Source: Natranaerovirga hydrolytica
GTDB lineage: Bacteria > Bacillota > Clostridia > Lachnospirales > DSM-24629
Reading direction: 5' to 3'
Length of the DNA stretch: 64,000 bases
NCBI RefSeq assembly: GCF_004339095.1
Contig: NZ_SMGQ01000001.1
Location: forward strand, 1 to 64,000
Part shown: in pieces, positions 8,617 to 17,684 of the stretch
Layout of the letters: every line of letters begins with the position of its first letter
Position numbering within the stretch: the stretch's first letter is position 1
Position numbers and translations under genes: made by a program
Notes under the pieces: generated by a model
Database searches by the model: none
What the model was told of the DNA's origin: nothing
Seen by the model: the letters and a program-made list of their open reading frames with translations, nothing else

Positions 8617-8970
8617 ATGGAAAACAATGCAATTACAAAGATTGATATCATAACAAGACCGAGTCAATTTGAAGAACTTAAAAACGAGTTGAATAAGATT
8701 GGAATAACAGGTTTAACGGTATCACATGTTTTAGGTTGTGGCTTACAAAAAGGTAAAACAGAGTATTATAGAGGAAATCCTTATAGTATTGATTTGTTAC
8801 CCAAGGTAAAAATGGAAATTGTTGTTTCTGAAGTTCCTGTTGAAGAAGTTGTAAGGGTGGCAAAAGAAGTATTAGGTACAGGTGAAATTGGAGATGGAAA
8901 AATATTTATTTATCCTATACAAAATGTAATAAAAGTACGTACGGGTGAAGAAGGCGTAGACGCATTATAA
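8617..8970 (+). CDS. glnB: Nitrogen regulatory protein PII (GlnB/GlnK)
   Basis: This 117-residue PII signal protein senses ATP/ADP and 2-oxoglutarate and controls ammonium uptake. The T-loop KTEYYRGNPYSIDLLPK carries Tyr51 at the classical uridylylation position, and the B-loop GTGEIGDGKIFI is conserved. I start at ATG 8617 because GGGAGG precedes it at good spacing; an in-frame ATG six codons upstream lies inside that site. It is followed 18 bases later by amtB, so it is GlnK-like and should gate the AmtB channel by direct binding. Two repeat units and a strong hairpin lie upstream. Confidence 0.95.
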   Translation: MENNAITKIDIITRPSQFEELKNELNKIGITGLTVSHVLGCGLQKGKTEYYRGNPYSIDLLPKVKMEIVVSEVPVEEVVRVAKEVLGTGEIGDGKIFIYPIQNVIKVRTGEEGVDAL

Positions 8971-8988
8971 AAAAAGGAGGGCATTATT

Positions 8989-10242
8989 ATGGATATTAAT
9001 GAAATTATTTATTCGATAGATACAATATGGGTATTATTTGCAGCATCATTGGTGTTTTTAATGCAAGCAGGATTTGCAATGGTAGAGACAGGATTTACAA
9101 GATCAAAAAACGCTGGTAACATTATAATGAAAAACTTAATGGACTTTTCAGTAGGGTCTATTATGTATTGGCTGGTTGGTTTTGGAATTATGTTTGGAGT
9201 CAGTCAAGGTGGATTCATTGGAGCATTAGACTTTATGGTTATGGGAGAATATGACTTTGGTATACCAACCTTTGCATTCTTAATCTTCCAAACGGTGTTC
9301 TGTGCAACAGCGGCAACAATTGTTTCTGGTGCAATGGCAGAAAGAACAAAGTTTAAATCTTACTTGGTATACAGTTTCTTTATAACAACAATTATCTATC
9401 CAATAGTTGGTCACTGGACTTGGGGTGGTGGCTGGTTAGATGGATTAGGTTTTCATGACTTTGCTGGATCAACAGTCGTTCACTCAGTAGGTGCGTGGTG
9501 TGCATTTGTAGGAGCATCTATTTTAGGACCACGTATTGGTAAGTACACAAAAGAAGGAAAATCCAATGCGATTCCGGGCCATAGTTTAACACTGGGAGCA
9601 TTAGGGGTATTCATCTTATGGTTTGGATGGTTTGGTTTTAATCCAGGTTCACAATTAGAAGCTGCAGGCATTGGGAACGCAGAAGCTATTGGTCATATAT
9701 TTGTAACAACAAACTTATCAGCAGCAGCAGCAGCAATTGTTACAATGATCATTACTTGGGTAAAATACAAAAAACCAGATGTATCTATGACTTTAAATGG
9801 TGCGTTAGGTGGTCTTGTGGCAATAACAGCAGGAACGGATGTAGTAACACCAGTAGGTGCAGCAATTATAGGTATTATTGCAGGATTTGTCATTGTATTT
9901 GGTATAGAACTTGTAGACAAAGTATTAAAAGTAGATGATCCAGTAGGTGCTGTTGGTGTGCATGGATTATGTGGTGCAACAGGTACAATACTCGTTGGTT
10001 TATTTGCTGTAGGAGACGGATTATTTTATGGCGGAGGCGCTTCATTATTAGGTGTTCAAGCTATCGGTGTATTAGCAGTAGCCGCGTGGGTATTTATAAG
10101 TTCTTTCATTGTATTTAAACTAGTAGATAAAACAATGGGCTTAAGAGTATCAAAAGAAGAAGAATTAAAAGGTCTGGATATTGAAGAACACGGAATAGAT
10201 AGTTATGCAGATTTTGAAGTGAAAACGTATCAAATACATTAA
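8989..10242 (+). CDS. amtB: Ammonium transporter AmtB
   Basis: This 417-residue Amt/Rh-family channel conducts ammonium across the cytoplasmic membrane. About 11 membrane helices are visible. The pore twin histidines are present (His in STVVHSVGAW and in GVHGLCGATGT), with the conserved GHWTWGGGWL and FHDFAG segments. Length is typical. The ribosome site AAAGGAGGG is strong. It forms an operon with glnB, whose product would block the channel when nitrogen is plentiful. Two hairpins follow, the second an intrinsic terminator. Confidence 0.97.
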   Translation: MDINEIIYSIDTIWVLFAASLVFLMQAGFAMVETGFTRSKNAGNIIMKNLMDFSVGSIMYWLVGFGIMFGVSQGGFIGALDFMVMGEYDFGIPTFAFLIFQTVFCATAATIVSGAMAERTKFKSYLVYSFFITTIIYPIVGHWTWGGGWLDGLGFHDFAGSTVVHSVGAWCAFVGASILGPRIGKYTKEGKSNAIPGHSLTLGALGVFILWFGWFGFNPGSQLEAAGIGNAEAIGHIFVTTNLSAAAAAIVTMIITWVKYKKPDVSMTLNGALGGLVAITAGTDVVTPVGAAIIGIIAGFVIVFGIELVDKVLKVDDPVGAVGVHGLCGATGTILVGLFAVGDGLFYGGGASLLGVQAIGVLAVAAWVFISSFIVFKLVDKTMGLRVSKEEELKGLDIEEHGIDSYADFEVKTYQIH

Positions 10243-10255
10243 TGAGGAAAGGGAA

Positions 10256-10341
10256 AGTGGTTTCTTACATACAAAGGCCTACTTTGTATGTGAGAGCTAT
10301 TAACTCTTAATACATAAACCACTGTTTATCAGTGGTTTTAA
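10256..10341 (+). terminator. amtB terminator with upstream hairpin and competing arm
   Basis: A stem CTTACATACAAAG / CTTTGTATGTGAG (10264-10292) is followed by AAACCACTG / CAGTGGTTTT (10317-10339), a terminator with a T run. AGTGGTTT at 10256-10263 could also pair with the left terminator arm, which would prevent termination. The rest of the 10243-10571 gap is AT-rich and holds the promoter at 10411. Confidence 0.8.
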
Positions 10342-10410
10342 TTTTGCAAAAAAGTCTTTTTATAGATTTAAATTCTTAGAGCACCTATGGTGATTATTTA
10401 AAAAATTAAT

Positions 10411-10439
10411 TTGAAGTATTAATAATGATATTATATAAT
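10411..10439 (+). promoter_or_regulatory. SigA promoter of the decarboxylase-tmk operon
   Basis: TTGAAG, 17 bases, TATAAT. The message would start near 10446 and carry a leader of about 125 bases before the first gene. Confidence 0.75.
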
Positions 10440-10571
10440 AAATATATAGACGATAAAACCTATTATATAATAATATAGAATAAAGCACTAATAAAAAAAT
10501 AGAAACCTATTGTGTTAAATTCAAAAAAATATTAGTGACTAATAGGCGCGTTAAATTAAGGAGCAGGACAT

Positions 10572-11987
10572 ATGTATACACCAGTATATAAACAATTGCA
10601 AAATTATATTAACCAAAAAACAACATCATTTCATATACCTGGTCATAAAAACAGTCCTTTTTTAAAAAAAGAACTGATTCATTTTGATTTAACGGAAATT
10701 GAAGGATTAGATAATCTTCATTCACCTAATGATATTATAAAAAAATCACAAGAAAATGCAGCAAGAGTTTATCAGACTAAAAAAACATTTTATTTAGTAA
10801 ATGGAAGCACAGTAGGAATATTAGCAGCAATGTTAGCACTTACCAATAAAAAAGACAAGATTATTATGGCTAGAAATTCTCATAGATCGGTTTACAATGG
10901 TGTCATCTTAAATGAATTAGACCCTTGTTATGTTTATCCTGATATATTAAAAGATTATTCTGTACCCGGAAGCATTCACCCAAAGGACATAGAAGCAATA
11001 TTAAAAAAAGAAAAGGATATAAAGTTAATCATCATTACGTCGCCAACCTATGAAGGTATCATTTCAGATATAAAAGCCATAGCAAGTATAGCTAAAAGAT
11101 ATCGCATACCCCTTATTGTGGATGAAGCTCATGGATCACACTTAGCATTTAATAAGTATTTTCCATCTAGTGCAATTGAATATGGGGCAGATATTGTAAT
11201 ACACAGCTTGCATAAAACTTTGCCATCTTTAACACAAACCGCATTGCTTCATATTAATGATAACAGTATAGATGCAGAAAAAATAAAAGAGCATTTAAGT
11301 ATATTGCAGACCAGTAGTCCTTCATATGTACTTTTATCCAGTATAGACTATTGTATTGGATTAATGGAAAGTAAAAAAGAAGAACTATTTAATACATTCG
11401 TAGAAAATATTAAGACCTTTAGAAAAGACATTAAAAGTCAATTAAATGTATTTAATATAGTAGGAAAAAATAATACCAGTAACCAAGGTATGTATGATAT
11501 GGATTTAAGTAGGCTAGTTGTTAACACACAAAATAGCCTCATTACAGGAAATGAACTAGAAAAAAAGTTGAAAAAGGATTATAATATACAAATAGAACTT
11601 GCCAATAAAAGCAATATAATTGCAATGGCTACTATTGGTAATTCCAAAAAAGATTTTGACAAGCTATTAAAAGCAATACTAGATATAGATAGGTCGCTTA
11701 AGAAAAAAGAAGAATTATCCGATATATTCAATACCATAAAATTAAATAAAGTGATGACCCCTTATGAAGCAAAAAAGAAACATACAAAAACCATAAAATT
11801 TGTAAGTAGCAAAGGTTATGTGGCTTCAGAATTTATTATTCCATACCCTCCAGGTATACCCGTTATTGCACCGGGAGAAGAGCTGACTCAAGAAATAATA
11901 GAGTTAGTGTTGGAATATAAAGCAATAGGTATTCAATTAATTGGGATGTGGGATACGACCTTAGAAACAATACAAGTTATAAAATAA
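10572..11987 (+). CDS. Orn/Lys/Arg decarboxylase family PLP enzyme
   Basis: This 471-residue fold-type I PLP enzyme belongs to the Orn/Lys/Arg decarboxylase family, which makes polyamine precursors. The PLP-binding VDEAHGSH (residues 183-190) and the Schiff-base lysine in HSLHKTL (Lys215) are clear, followed by the C-terminal domain with PPGIPVIAPGE. It lacks the N-terminal wing domain of the large inducible enzymes and so resembles the short Bacillus SpeA/YaaO type. Substrate (Arg or Lys) cannot be read from sequence. It is first in an operon with tmk, as yaaO is in B. subtilis. GGAG precedes the start. Confidence 0.9.
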   Translation: MYTPVYKQLQNYINQKTTSFHIPGHKNSPFLKKELIHFDLTEIEGLDNLHSPNDIIKKSQENAARVYQTKKTFYLVNGSTVGILAAMLALTNKKDKIIMARNSHRSVYNGVILNELDPCYVYPDILKDYSVPGSIHPKDIEAILKKEKDIKLIIITSPTYEGIISDIKAIASIAKRYRIPLIVDEAHGSHLAFNKYFPSSAIEYGADIVIHSLHKTLPSLTQTALLHINDNSIDAEKIKEHLSILQTSSPSYVLLSSIDYCIGLMESKKEELFNTFVENIKTFRKDIKSQLNVFNIVGKNNTSNQGMYDMDLSRLVVNTQNSLITGNELEKKLKKDYNIQIELANKSNIIAMATIGNSKKDFDKLLKAILDIDRSLKKKEELSDIFNTIKLNKVMTPYEAKKKHTKTIKFVSSKGYVASEFIIPYPPGIPVIAPGEELTQEIIELVLEYKAIGIQLIGMWDTTLETIQVIK

Positions 11988-12022
11988 AATGAACAACGAT
12001 AGCAGTAAAATTGGAGGATAAT

Positions 12023-12652
12023 ATGCAAGGATTATTTATAACAATAGAAGGCTCCGATGGCTCTGGTAAAAGTACTCAATTAAATTTACTAAAGGAATAT
12101 CTATTAAAAAACAACATGGATCATATATTTACAAGAGAACCAGGTGGCACAAAAATTGGAGAAGATATAAGATCAATTCTTCTGAGCAAAGAAAATGATT
12201 GTATGGATGATAAAACAGAAGTATTGTTGTATGCAGCATCTCGAGCACAGCATGTGCAAGAAAAAATAAAACCCGCCCTACAACAAGGAAAAATTGTTAT
12301 AAGTGACCGGTTTATAGACTCATCTTTAGTGTATCAAGGTTTTGCAAGAGGCATTGGTTTAGAGCAGGTTGGTCTCATTAATAATTGGGCGATAGGTGGC
12401 TTAATGCCCGATATAACTTTTTTATTAGACTTAGATTATACAATTGGGTTAACAAGAAAAGAAAAGCAAAAAGACCTAGATAGATTAGAATTAGAAAAAG
12501 ATCATTTTCACGAAAAAGTGGTTAATGGTTATAGACACTTAAAAGATAAATATCCAAAGCGAATAATCGTTTTAGATGCAACACAAGATATAAAGGATAT
12601 ACACAACAGTATAGTTAGTCATATTACAAATAAAATAAATAAAAGTCAATAG
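12023..12652 (+). CDS. tmk: Thymidylate kinase
   Basis: This 209-residue kinase phosphorylates dTMP to dTDP. The P-loop EGSDGSGKST (residues 7-16), the DR(Y/F) motif SDRFIDSSLVYQG and the TREPGGTKIG segment are conserved. I start at ATG 12023 because GGAGG lies 5 bases ahead; a TTG four codons upstream overlaps that site. It is second in the operon, 35 bases after the decarboxylase, and precedes darA as in Bacillus. Confidence 0.96.
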   Translation: MQGLFITIEGSDGSGKSTQLNLLKEYLLKNNMDHIFTREPGGTKIGEDIRSILLSKENDCMDDKTEVLLYAASRAQHVQEKIKPALQQGKIVISDRFIDSSLVYQGFARGIGLEQVGLINNWAIGGLMPDITFLLDLDYTIGLTRKEKQKDLDRLELEKDHFHEKVVNGYRHLKDKYPKRIIVLDATQDIKDIHNSIVSHITNKINKSQ

Positions 12653-12674
12653 AAATCCTAAAGGGGGAATTACT

Positions 12675-13004
12675 ATGAAATTAGTTATAACAATTGTACA
12701 AGATGAAGATACGAATAAACTCATTCAAAAATTAAATGAAAACAAATTTATGGCTACAAAATTAGCCAGTACAGGTGGATTTTTAAAAACGGGCAACACA
12801 ACTGTATTTGTTGGTGTAGAAGAAGAAAAAGTTCAAGATGTCATTGACATTATAAAATCGGTATGCAAAACAACCAAACAAATGTCATTACTAAATCAAC
12901 CCATAGCAAGTATGACTGAAGGATATATTTCGTACCCAATTGAAGTAACAGTTGGAGGCGCAACACTATTTGTAATAGACGTGGAACAGTATTTAAAAAT
13001 TTAG
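12675..13004 (+). CDS. darA: Cyclic-di-AMP receptor DarA (PII-like, YaaQ)
   Basis: This 109-residue protein is the PII-like c-di-AMP receptor called DarA, PstA or YaaQ. The family features are present: start MKLVITIVQDEDTNKL, the segment ATKLASTGGFLKTGNTT, and TVGGATLFVIDVE at the C-terminus. The family forms trimers that bind c-di-AMP between subunits; its downstream target is unknown. It sits in the conserved tmk-darA-yaaR-holB order. AAAGGGGGAA is the ribosome site. Confidence 0.95.
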   Translation: MKLVITIVQDEDTNKLIQKLNENKFMATKLASTGGFLKTGNTTVFVGVEEEKVQDVIDIIKSVCKTTKQMSLLNQPIASMTEGYISYPIEVTVGGATLFVIDVEQYLKI

Positions 13005-13016
13005 TGGAGGTCCAAT

Positions 13017-13457
13017 ATGGATATAAAGCTTAATCAAGTACAAATGAATACAGTCAATGAAATTGAAAAAAAAGAAAATACAACTGAAAAATCATTTGAA
13101 TTTACTTTGATAAGTAAAATAGAAGAAAGTGACCTAAAAAATAGACTTAATCACTTATTAGAAGAAATTAATGATCAAGGTGAAAAAATATCTAAACATA
13201 TGGATGTAAAAGATATGAAAAAATACCGGGAACTTATTAAAGACTTTATGAATGAAGTTGTCACCAGATCTCATAAATTTTCGAGAGAAAATTTTTTGGA
13301 TCGTAGAGGAAGACATAGAGTGTATGGTATTGTAAAACGAGTAGATGAAAATCTTGACGAGTTGGCTTCTGAGCTTATAAAAGATGAAAAAAATCAGTTG
13401 AATATACTTAATAAGGTAGACGAAATACGCGGACTATTATTAGATGTCTTAACCTAA
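13017..13457 (+). CDS. yaaR: YaaR family protein (DUF327)
   Basis: This 146-residue, highly charged, helical protein matches YaaR/DUF327: a short variable N-terminus, then [18 protein letters not shown] and the signature [13 protein letters not shown] with [26 protein letters not shown]. Function is not established. It starts 12 bases after darA (GTGGAGG site) and is followed by two hairpins before holB. Confidence 0.92.
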   Translation: MDIKLNQVQMNTVNEIEKKENTTEKSFEFTLISKIEESDLKNRLNHLLEEINDQGEKISKHMDVKDMKKYRELIKDFMNEVVTRSHKFSRENFLDRRGRHRVYGIVKRVDENLDELASELIKDEKNQLNILNKVDEIRGLLLDVLT

Positions 13458-13527
13458 TCAAATGAGTTATTAAGGTCCAATAATGCTATAATAATAGGAA
13501 AAAAGGTTAGAAATAATGGATTGTAAT

Positions 13528-13558
13528 GAAAGCTTGTTCTTATACAGATCAAGCTTTC
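13528..13558 (+). terminator. Hairpin after yaaR, weak terminator
   Basis: GAAAGCTTG pairs perfectly with CAAGCTTTC around a 13-base loop. The following bases (TAATATTTA) are not a proper T run, so termination is probably partial. Confidence 0.5.
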
Positions 13559-13589
13559 TAATATTTATAGACAAAAAAGGTGTTAAATG

Positions 13590-13673
13590 TTTATAATTGT
13601 AATAAGGATAAAAATAAAGCAGTATAATAAATTTATGCTACAGTTGTTTTTTTATTCTTATTACAATTATAAA
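13590..13673. repeat. Long inverted repeat between yaaR and holB
   Basis: TTTATAATTGTAATAAG (13590-13606) is the exact reverse complement of 13657-13673, and pairing continues inwards through AT-rich sequence with few mismatches. The loop contains GCAGTATAA...TTATGCTAC, a possible second stem. It could be a remnant mobile element or a transcript-stabilising hairpin. Confidence 0.65.
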
Positions 13674-13722
13674 GGCTTATTAAGACAAATAAAAAAGTTT
13701 TCGGTATAAAAGGTGAGTGTCA

Positions 13723-14712
13723 ATGTATAGTTTTAATGATATCATTGGATATGAAGATATAAAAAATCATTTTAAAAAATCAATACAAAGCAATAAAATT
13801 TCACATGCTTATATTATTAGTGGACCAAAAGGGATGGGAAAAAAACTGATTGCAAATGTTATTTCAAAAACATTGCAATGTGAAAAAGGTGAAGAAGAAC
13901 CTTGTAATGCATGTACCTCTTGTAAGCAATACGATAGCAACAACAATCCAGATGTAAAGTTTGTACATGCGACTAAAACAAAGAGTATTGGTGTAGATGA
14001 CATAAGGGAACAAGTCAATAAAGATATTCATATAAAGCCTTATAGTTATAAAAATAAAATCTATATAATAGATGAAGCAGACACATTAACAGAACAAGCC
14101 CAAAATGCCTTGTTAAAAACTATAGAAGAACCACCAGAATATGGTATAATATTTTTATTGGTTAATCATACAAATAATATGTTGCCAACAATCTTATCAA
14201 GATGTGTTGTCTTACAGTTAAAACCCATACAAGAAACCATCATAAAAGATTATTTGATGAGGCAGTATAAGATAGAACCACAGGAAACCAATTTGTATGT
14301 ATCTATGGCACAAGGCAATATAGGTAAGGCACAAGAGCTGGTTATATCAGACGAATTTAGAACCATGCGTATGAAAGCCATAGATTTACTCAAAAAAATA
14401 AATACACTATCAGATATAGAAATGATGAATGTAGCCCCTCAATTAGAAGAATATAAAGACCATATAGAAGATTTTTTAGATATAATGATTACTTGGTATC
14501 GGGATTTACTTGTGATAAAATCAACACAAGAGAGTGAAAATATTATTCATCAAGATTATTATGGTGATTTATTAAAAAACAGTGAGGATTTAACTTATAA
14601 TCAAATAGGTAATGCTATTAATAAGTTAGAAGAAACCAAAAATATATTTAAGAATAATGTTAACTACCAATTAGCATTAGAGTCCTTATTATTTAAATTA
14701 CGTATGGTATAA
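13723..14712 (+). CDS. holB: DNA polymerase III delta' subunit
   Basis: This 329-residue clamp-loader subunit helps load the sliding clamp. It has the AAA+ fold with a P-loop that ends GKK instead of GK(T/S) (GPKGMGKK, residues 34-41), as expected for the non-hydrolysing delta' subunit. Four zinc cysteines are spaced as CEKGEEEPCNACTSC. DEADTLTEQAQNALLKT and LSRC complete the family pattern. I start at ATG 13723, 6 bases after AGGTGA; a GTG two codons upstream is less likely. It probably interacts with DnaX, encoded at 35.4 kb. Confidence 0.95.
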   Translation: MYSFNDIIGYEDIKNHFKKSIQSNKISHAYIISGPKGMGKKLIANVISKTLQCEKGEEEPCNACTSCKQYDSNNNPDVKFVHATKTKSIGVDDIREQVNKDIHIKPYSYKNKIYIIDEADTLTEQAQNALLKTIEEPPEYGIIFLLVNHTNNMLPTILSRCVVLQLKPIQETIIKDYLMRQYKIEPQETNLYVSMAQGNIGKAQELVISDEFRTMRMKAIDLLKKINTLSDIEMMNVAPQLEEYKDHIEDFLDIMITWYRDLLVIKSTQESENIIHQDYYGDLLKNSEDLTYNQIGNAINKLEETKNIFKNNVNYQLALESLLFKLRMV

Positions 14713-14791
14713 AAAATAAGTTGCTTTGAAGATTAAATGTCTGAAAAGGAAAGACAATTCATTTTCATATACAATATAAAGGAGAATTAAA

Positions 14792-15715
14792 ATGGTTACA
14801 GTTATAGGTGTAAGATTTAGAAAAGCTGGAAAAATATATTACTTTGCCCCAGATAACTTTGACATAAAAACAGATGACCATGTGGTTGTTGAAACAGCTA
14901 GAGGAATAGAATATGGTGAAGTTGTAATTGGTCCAAGAGATTTAAAAGAAGAAGAAATTATACAACCTCTAAAAAAAGTTATTAGAATAGCAACTCCAGA
15001 GGATGATATAAAAGCACAAGAAAATAAGAAAAAAGAAAAAAAGGCCTTTGATATTTGTATAGAAAAAATAGTCAAACACAAATTAGAGATGAAATTAATT
15101 GATGTGGAATACACATTTGATAATAATAAAGTTTTGTTTTATTTTACAGCAGAAGGACGTATTGATTTTAGAGAACTGGTAAAAGATTTGGCGTCAGTAT
15201 TTAAAACAAGAATTGAATTAAGACAAATTGGTGTAAGAGATGAGACAAAGATGATTGGAAGCATTGGCATATGTGGTAGAGCATTATGTTGCAGTACTCA
15301 TCTTTGTGAATTTCAACCGGTTTCTATCAAGATGGCCAAAGAACAAAATTTGTCTCTCAACCCATCTAAAATATCAGGTGTCTGTGGCAGATTAATGTGT
15401 TGTTTGAAATATGAGGAAGAAACCTATGAAGAATTGAATAAAACATTACCAGCCGTTGGAGATAAAGTTAAAACGGTGGATCACCTAGAAGGTGAAGTAT
15501 TAAGTGTTAATGTGCTTAGACAAAAAGCTAGAATTATTATACGAAAAGAAGACGGCGATGTAGAGATAAAAGAATACAAATCATCAGAACTTCAATTTAA
15601 GAAAAACATTAAAAAACAAAAAGAAGAAGAAAAAATACCAGTTGAAGATTTAATGGAACTTGTTGAACTTGAAAAAATTGAAGAAAAAGAAGGGAAATTA
15701 AATAAAAACAAATGA
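14792..15715 (+). CDS. ricT: RicT / YaaT, PSP1-domain protein
   Basis: This 307-residue PSP1-domain protein is the RicT (YaaT) type. In B. subtilis it joins RicA and RicF in an Fe-S complex affecting mRNA processing by RNase Y, competence and sporulation. The expected clustered cysteines are present (GICGRALCC, later GVCGRLMCC). The C-terminal 45 residues are lysine/glutamate rich. AAAGGAG precedes the ATG. Its stop overlaps the start of trmN6. The yabA gene that follows it in Bacillus is not present. Confidence 0.95.
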   Translation: MVTVIGVRFRKAGKIYYFAPDNFDIKTDDHVVVETARGIEYGEVVIGPRDLKEEEIIQPLKKVIRIATPEDDIKAQENKKKEKKAFDICIEKIVKHKLEMKLIDVEYTFDNNKVLFYFTAEGRIDFRELVKDLASVFKTRIELRQIGVRDETKMIGSIGICGRALCCSTHLCEFQPVSIKMAKEQNLSLNPSKISGVCGRLMCCLKYEEETYEELNKTLPAVGDKVKTVDHLEGEVLSVNVLRQKARIIIRKEDGDVEIKEYKSSELQFKKNIKKQKEEEKIPVEDLMELVELEKIEEKEGKLNKNK

Positions 15716-16476
15716 TGCAAGTAGAGCTTAAAGATGGAGAAAGAATTGATAATTTAGAACGGAATAATTATAGAATCATACAACATCCAAAAGGTTTTTG
15801 TTTTGGTATGGATGCCGTATTGTTAACAGGATTTGTAGACGGCAATACAAAAGGCAAAGTACTAGATTTAGGTACAGGTACAGGCATTATTCCCATATTA
15901 TTAGAAGCTAAAACCCAAGCAGATCATTTCACAGGGTTAGAAATACAAGATCAAAGTGTGGATATGGCAAAAAGAAGTATCCAACTGAATAATTTGGAAA
16001 ACAAAATTCAGATTATAAAAGGTGATATAAAAAATGCCTTTTCATATTTTCCTTTAGCCAGCTTTGATATCATAACATCCAATCCACCTTATATGATTAA
16101 TAATAGTGGGTATAAAAATATAAACGAACCCAAAACCATAGCCCGCCATGAAATACTTTGTAATTTAGAAGATGTAATTAAAGCAAGTTCAAAATTGGTG
16201 AAAGTTGGAGGCAAAGTGTATTTTGTTCATCGCCCCAATCGATTAACAGAAATGATGGTTTTAATGAAATCATACCAGTTAGAGCCAAAAAGAATACGTT
16301 TTGTACACCCATACCATAACAAGCCTGCTAATATGGTTCTCATAGAAGGCATACGACACGGCAAATCACTTGTTGAAGTAGAAAAGCCTCTTATTGTATA
16401 TGAAAAAGAAGGTACTTATACACAAGAAATATATGATATATATGGTATGACAAAAGGAGAAACTTATGAAAGGTAA
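15712..16476 (+). CDS. trmN6: tRNA1(Val) (adenine37-N6)-methyltransferase
   Basis: This 254-residue SAM-dependent methyltransferase is the TrmN6/YabB type. The SAM-binding LDLGTGTGIIPILLEAK lies near residues 45-62 and the adenine N6 catalytic NPPY motif near 124-127 (ITSNPPYMI). It starts with overlapping ATGATG at the stop of ricT and ends 11 bases inside rsmI, so translation of the three genes is coupled. Confidence 0.92.
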   Translation: MMQVELKDGERIDNLERNNYRIIQHPKGFCFGMDAVLLTGFVDGNTKGKVLDLGTGTGIIPILLEAKTQADHFTGLEIQDQSVDMAKRSIQLNNLENKIQIIKGDIKNAFSYFPLASFDIITSNPPYMINNSGYKNINEPKTIARHEILCNLEDVIKASSKLVKVGGKVYFVHRPNRLTEMMVLMKSYQLEPKRIRFVHPYHNKPANMVLIEGIRHGKSLVEVEKPLIVYEKEGTYTQEIYDIYGMTKGETYER

Positions 16477-17311
16477 ACTGATACTTTGTGCAACCCCAAT
16501 AGGTAACTTAGAAGATATCACGCTAAGGACATTAAATACATTAAAAGAAGTAGACTGTATTGCAGCAGAAGATACAAGACATACACAAAAACTTCTTAAT
16601 GCTTATCATATAAAGAAACCCTTAACAAGTTATCATGAGCACAATAAAATAGATAAAGCAAAAGTTATAATAGAGAAAATAAAAGAAGGCAATACCATTG
16701 CTTTGGTCAGTGATGCAGGAACACCAGGAATATCAGATCCAGGAGAAGAACTGGTAAAATTATGTTACAAAGAGAACATAGAAGTGACAGCATTACCAGG
16801 TGCAGTTGCAGGAATAATGGCTTTAATACTATCAGGGTTATCTACGAGAAGGTTTGCTTTTGAAGGATTTTTACCTACCCATAAAAAAGAAAAAGAATAT
16901 ATTCTAAAACAATTAAATGAAGAAGTTAGAACAATTATCCTCTATGAAGCACCTCACAGATTAAAAAAGACTCTGCAAGAATTAAAAGAAGCTTTAGGCA
17001 ATCGAAAAATAACAATTTGTAAAGAACTAACAAAGAAATTTGAGACCATTATGCCTATAGATATAGAAAGGGCCATATTGTTTTATGAAAAAGAAGAACC
17101 AAGAGGCGAATATGTATTGGTTATAGAAGGAAAAACCATCGATTATAAAATAGAAGAAGACCAAGATCAATGGAAAGCATTAACCATAGAAGAACATATG
17201 ACCTATTATGAAAAAGAAAATATAAGTAAAAAAGAAGCTATGAAATTAGTAGCAAAAGATAGAGGCGTGGGCAAAAGAGATATTTATAAAGCCTTATTAA
17301 AAGAAGAATAA
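16466..17311 (+). CDS. rsmI: 16S rRNA (cytidine1402-2'-O)-methyltransferase
   Basis: This 281-residue tetrapyrrole-methylase-fold enzyme methylates the ribose of C1402 in 16S rRNA. The family motifs CATPIGNLEDIT (residues 8-19), AAEDTRHT, and LVSDAGTPGISDPGE are present. It overlaps trmN6 by 11 bases; GAAAGG within the end of that gene may help start it. It ends the operon at a bidirectional terminator shared with abrB. The GIY-YIG gene yazA, found between these two in Bacillus, is absent. Confidence 0.96.
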   Translation: MKGKLILCATPIGNLEDITLRTLNTLKEVDCIAAEDTRHTQKLLNAYHIKKPLTSYHEHNKIDKAKVIIEKIKEGNTIALVSDAGTPGISDPGEELVKLCYKENIEVTALPGAVAGIMALILSGLSTRRFAFEGFLPTHKKEKEYILKQLNEEVRTIILYEAPHRLKKTLQELKEALGNRKITICKELTKKFETIMPIDIERAILFYEKEEPRGEYVLVIEGKTIDYKIEEDQDQWKALTIEEHMTYYEKENISKKEAMKLVAKDRGVGKRDIYKALLKEE

Positions 17312-17316
17312 AGCAC

Positions 17317-17358
17317 AAAAAAACTAAGAAAGGGTATTGACCCTTTCTTAGTTTTTTT
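17317..17358. terminator. Bidirectional terminator between rsmI and abrB
   Basis: AAACTAAGAAAGGG and CCCTTTCTTAGTTT form a perfect long stem with A and T runs on the two sides, serving both converging operons. The abrB stop codon lies in its right arm. Confidence 0.9.
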
Positions 17359-17617
17359 CATTAACTTCAAACCCAGCTAATTTAGCCATTTCTTGAATAG
17401 ATTTTTTAGAGATCTTTTTGCCGTGAAAATCAATTAGATCTTCCATATCTCCAGTAAATATATCGCAAGGTTCATACTTTTTGAGTATTATTTTATCGTC
17501 ATCTACAAATATTTCTAATGGGTCTTTTTCATTAACATGTAAGTTTCTTCTGAGTTCAATAGGTAGAGTGATTCTACCCAGTTCATCTAGTTTTCTAACA
17601 ATTCCTGTGGATTTCAT
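17348..17617 (-). CDS. abrB: AbrB/SpoVT-type transition-state regulator
   Basis: This 89-residue regulator has the N-terminal swapped-hairpin DNA-binding domain of AbrB: MKSTGIVRKLDELGRITLP with the RIxLP core, then ELRRNLHV and the aspartate-rich strand. The C-terminal 40 residues form the dimerisation part and diverge from B. subtilis AbrB. Such proteins repress stationary-phase genes before sporulation. The strong ribosome site AAAGGGGG precedes the start. It sits beside rsmI as in Bacillus, but points towards it. Confidence 0.92.
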   Translation of the reverse strand: MKSTGIVRKLDELGRITLPIELRRNLHVNEKDPLEIFVDDDKIILKKYEPCDIFTGDMEDLIDFHGKKISKKSIQEMAKLAGFEVNEKN

Positions 17618-17655
17618 CTAAAAACCCCCTTTATTTAACAATAATTTACAATTAC

Positions 17656-17684
17656 AACATAACATAAAAATTATTAAACGTCAA
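17656..17684 (-). promoter_or_regulatory. SigA promoter of abrB
   Basis: On the minus strand TTGACG, 17 bases, TATGTT, giving a leader of about 30 bases. The overlapping AACATAACATA repeat could be an autoregulatory site. Confidence 0.6.

Noticed and set aside
8449-8667. Minus-strand open frame covering repeat unit E and the glnB start
   Set aside because: It overlaps the repeat and the glnB ribosome site and has no ribosome site of its own.
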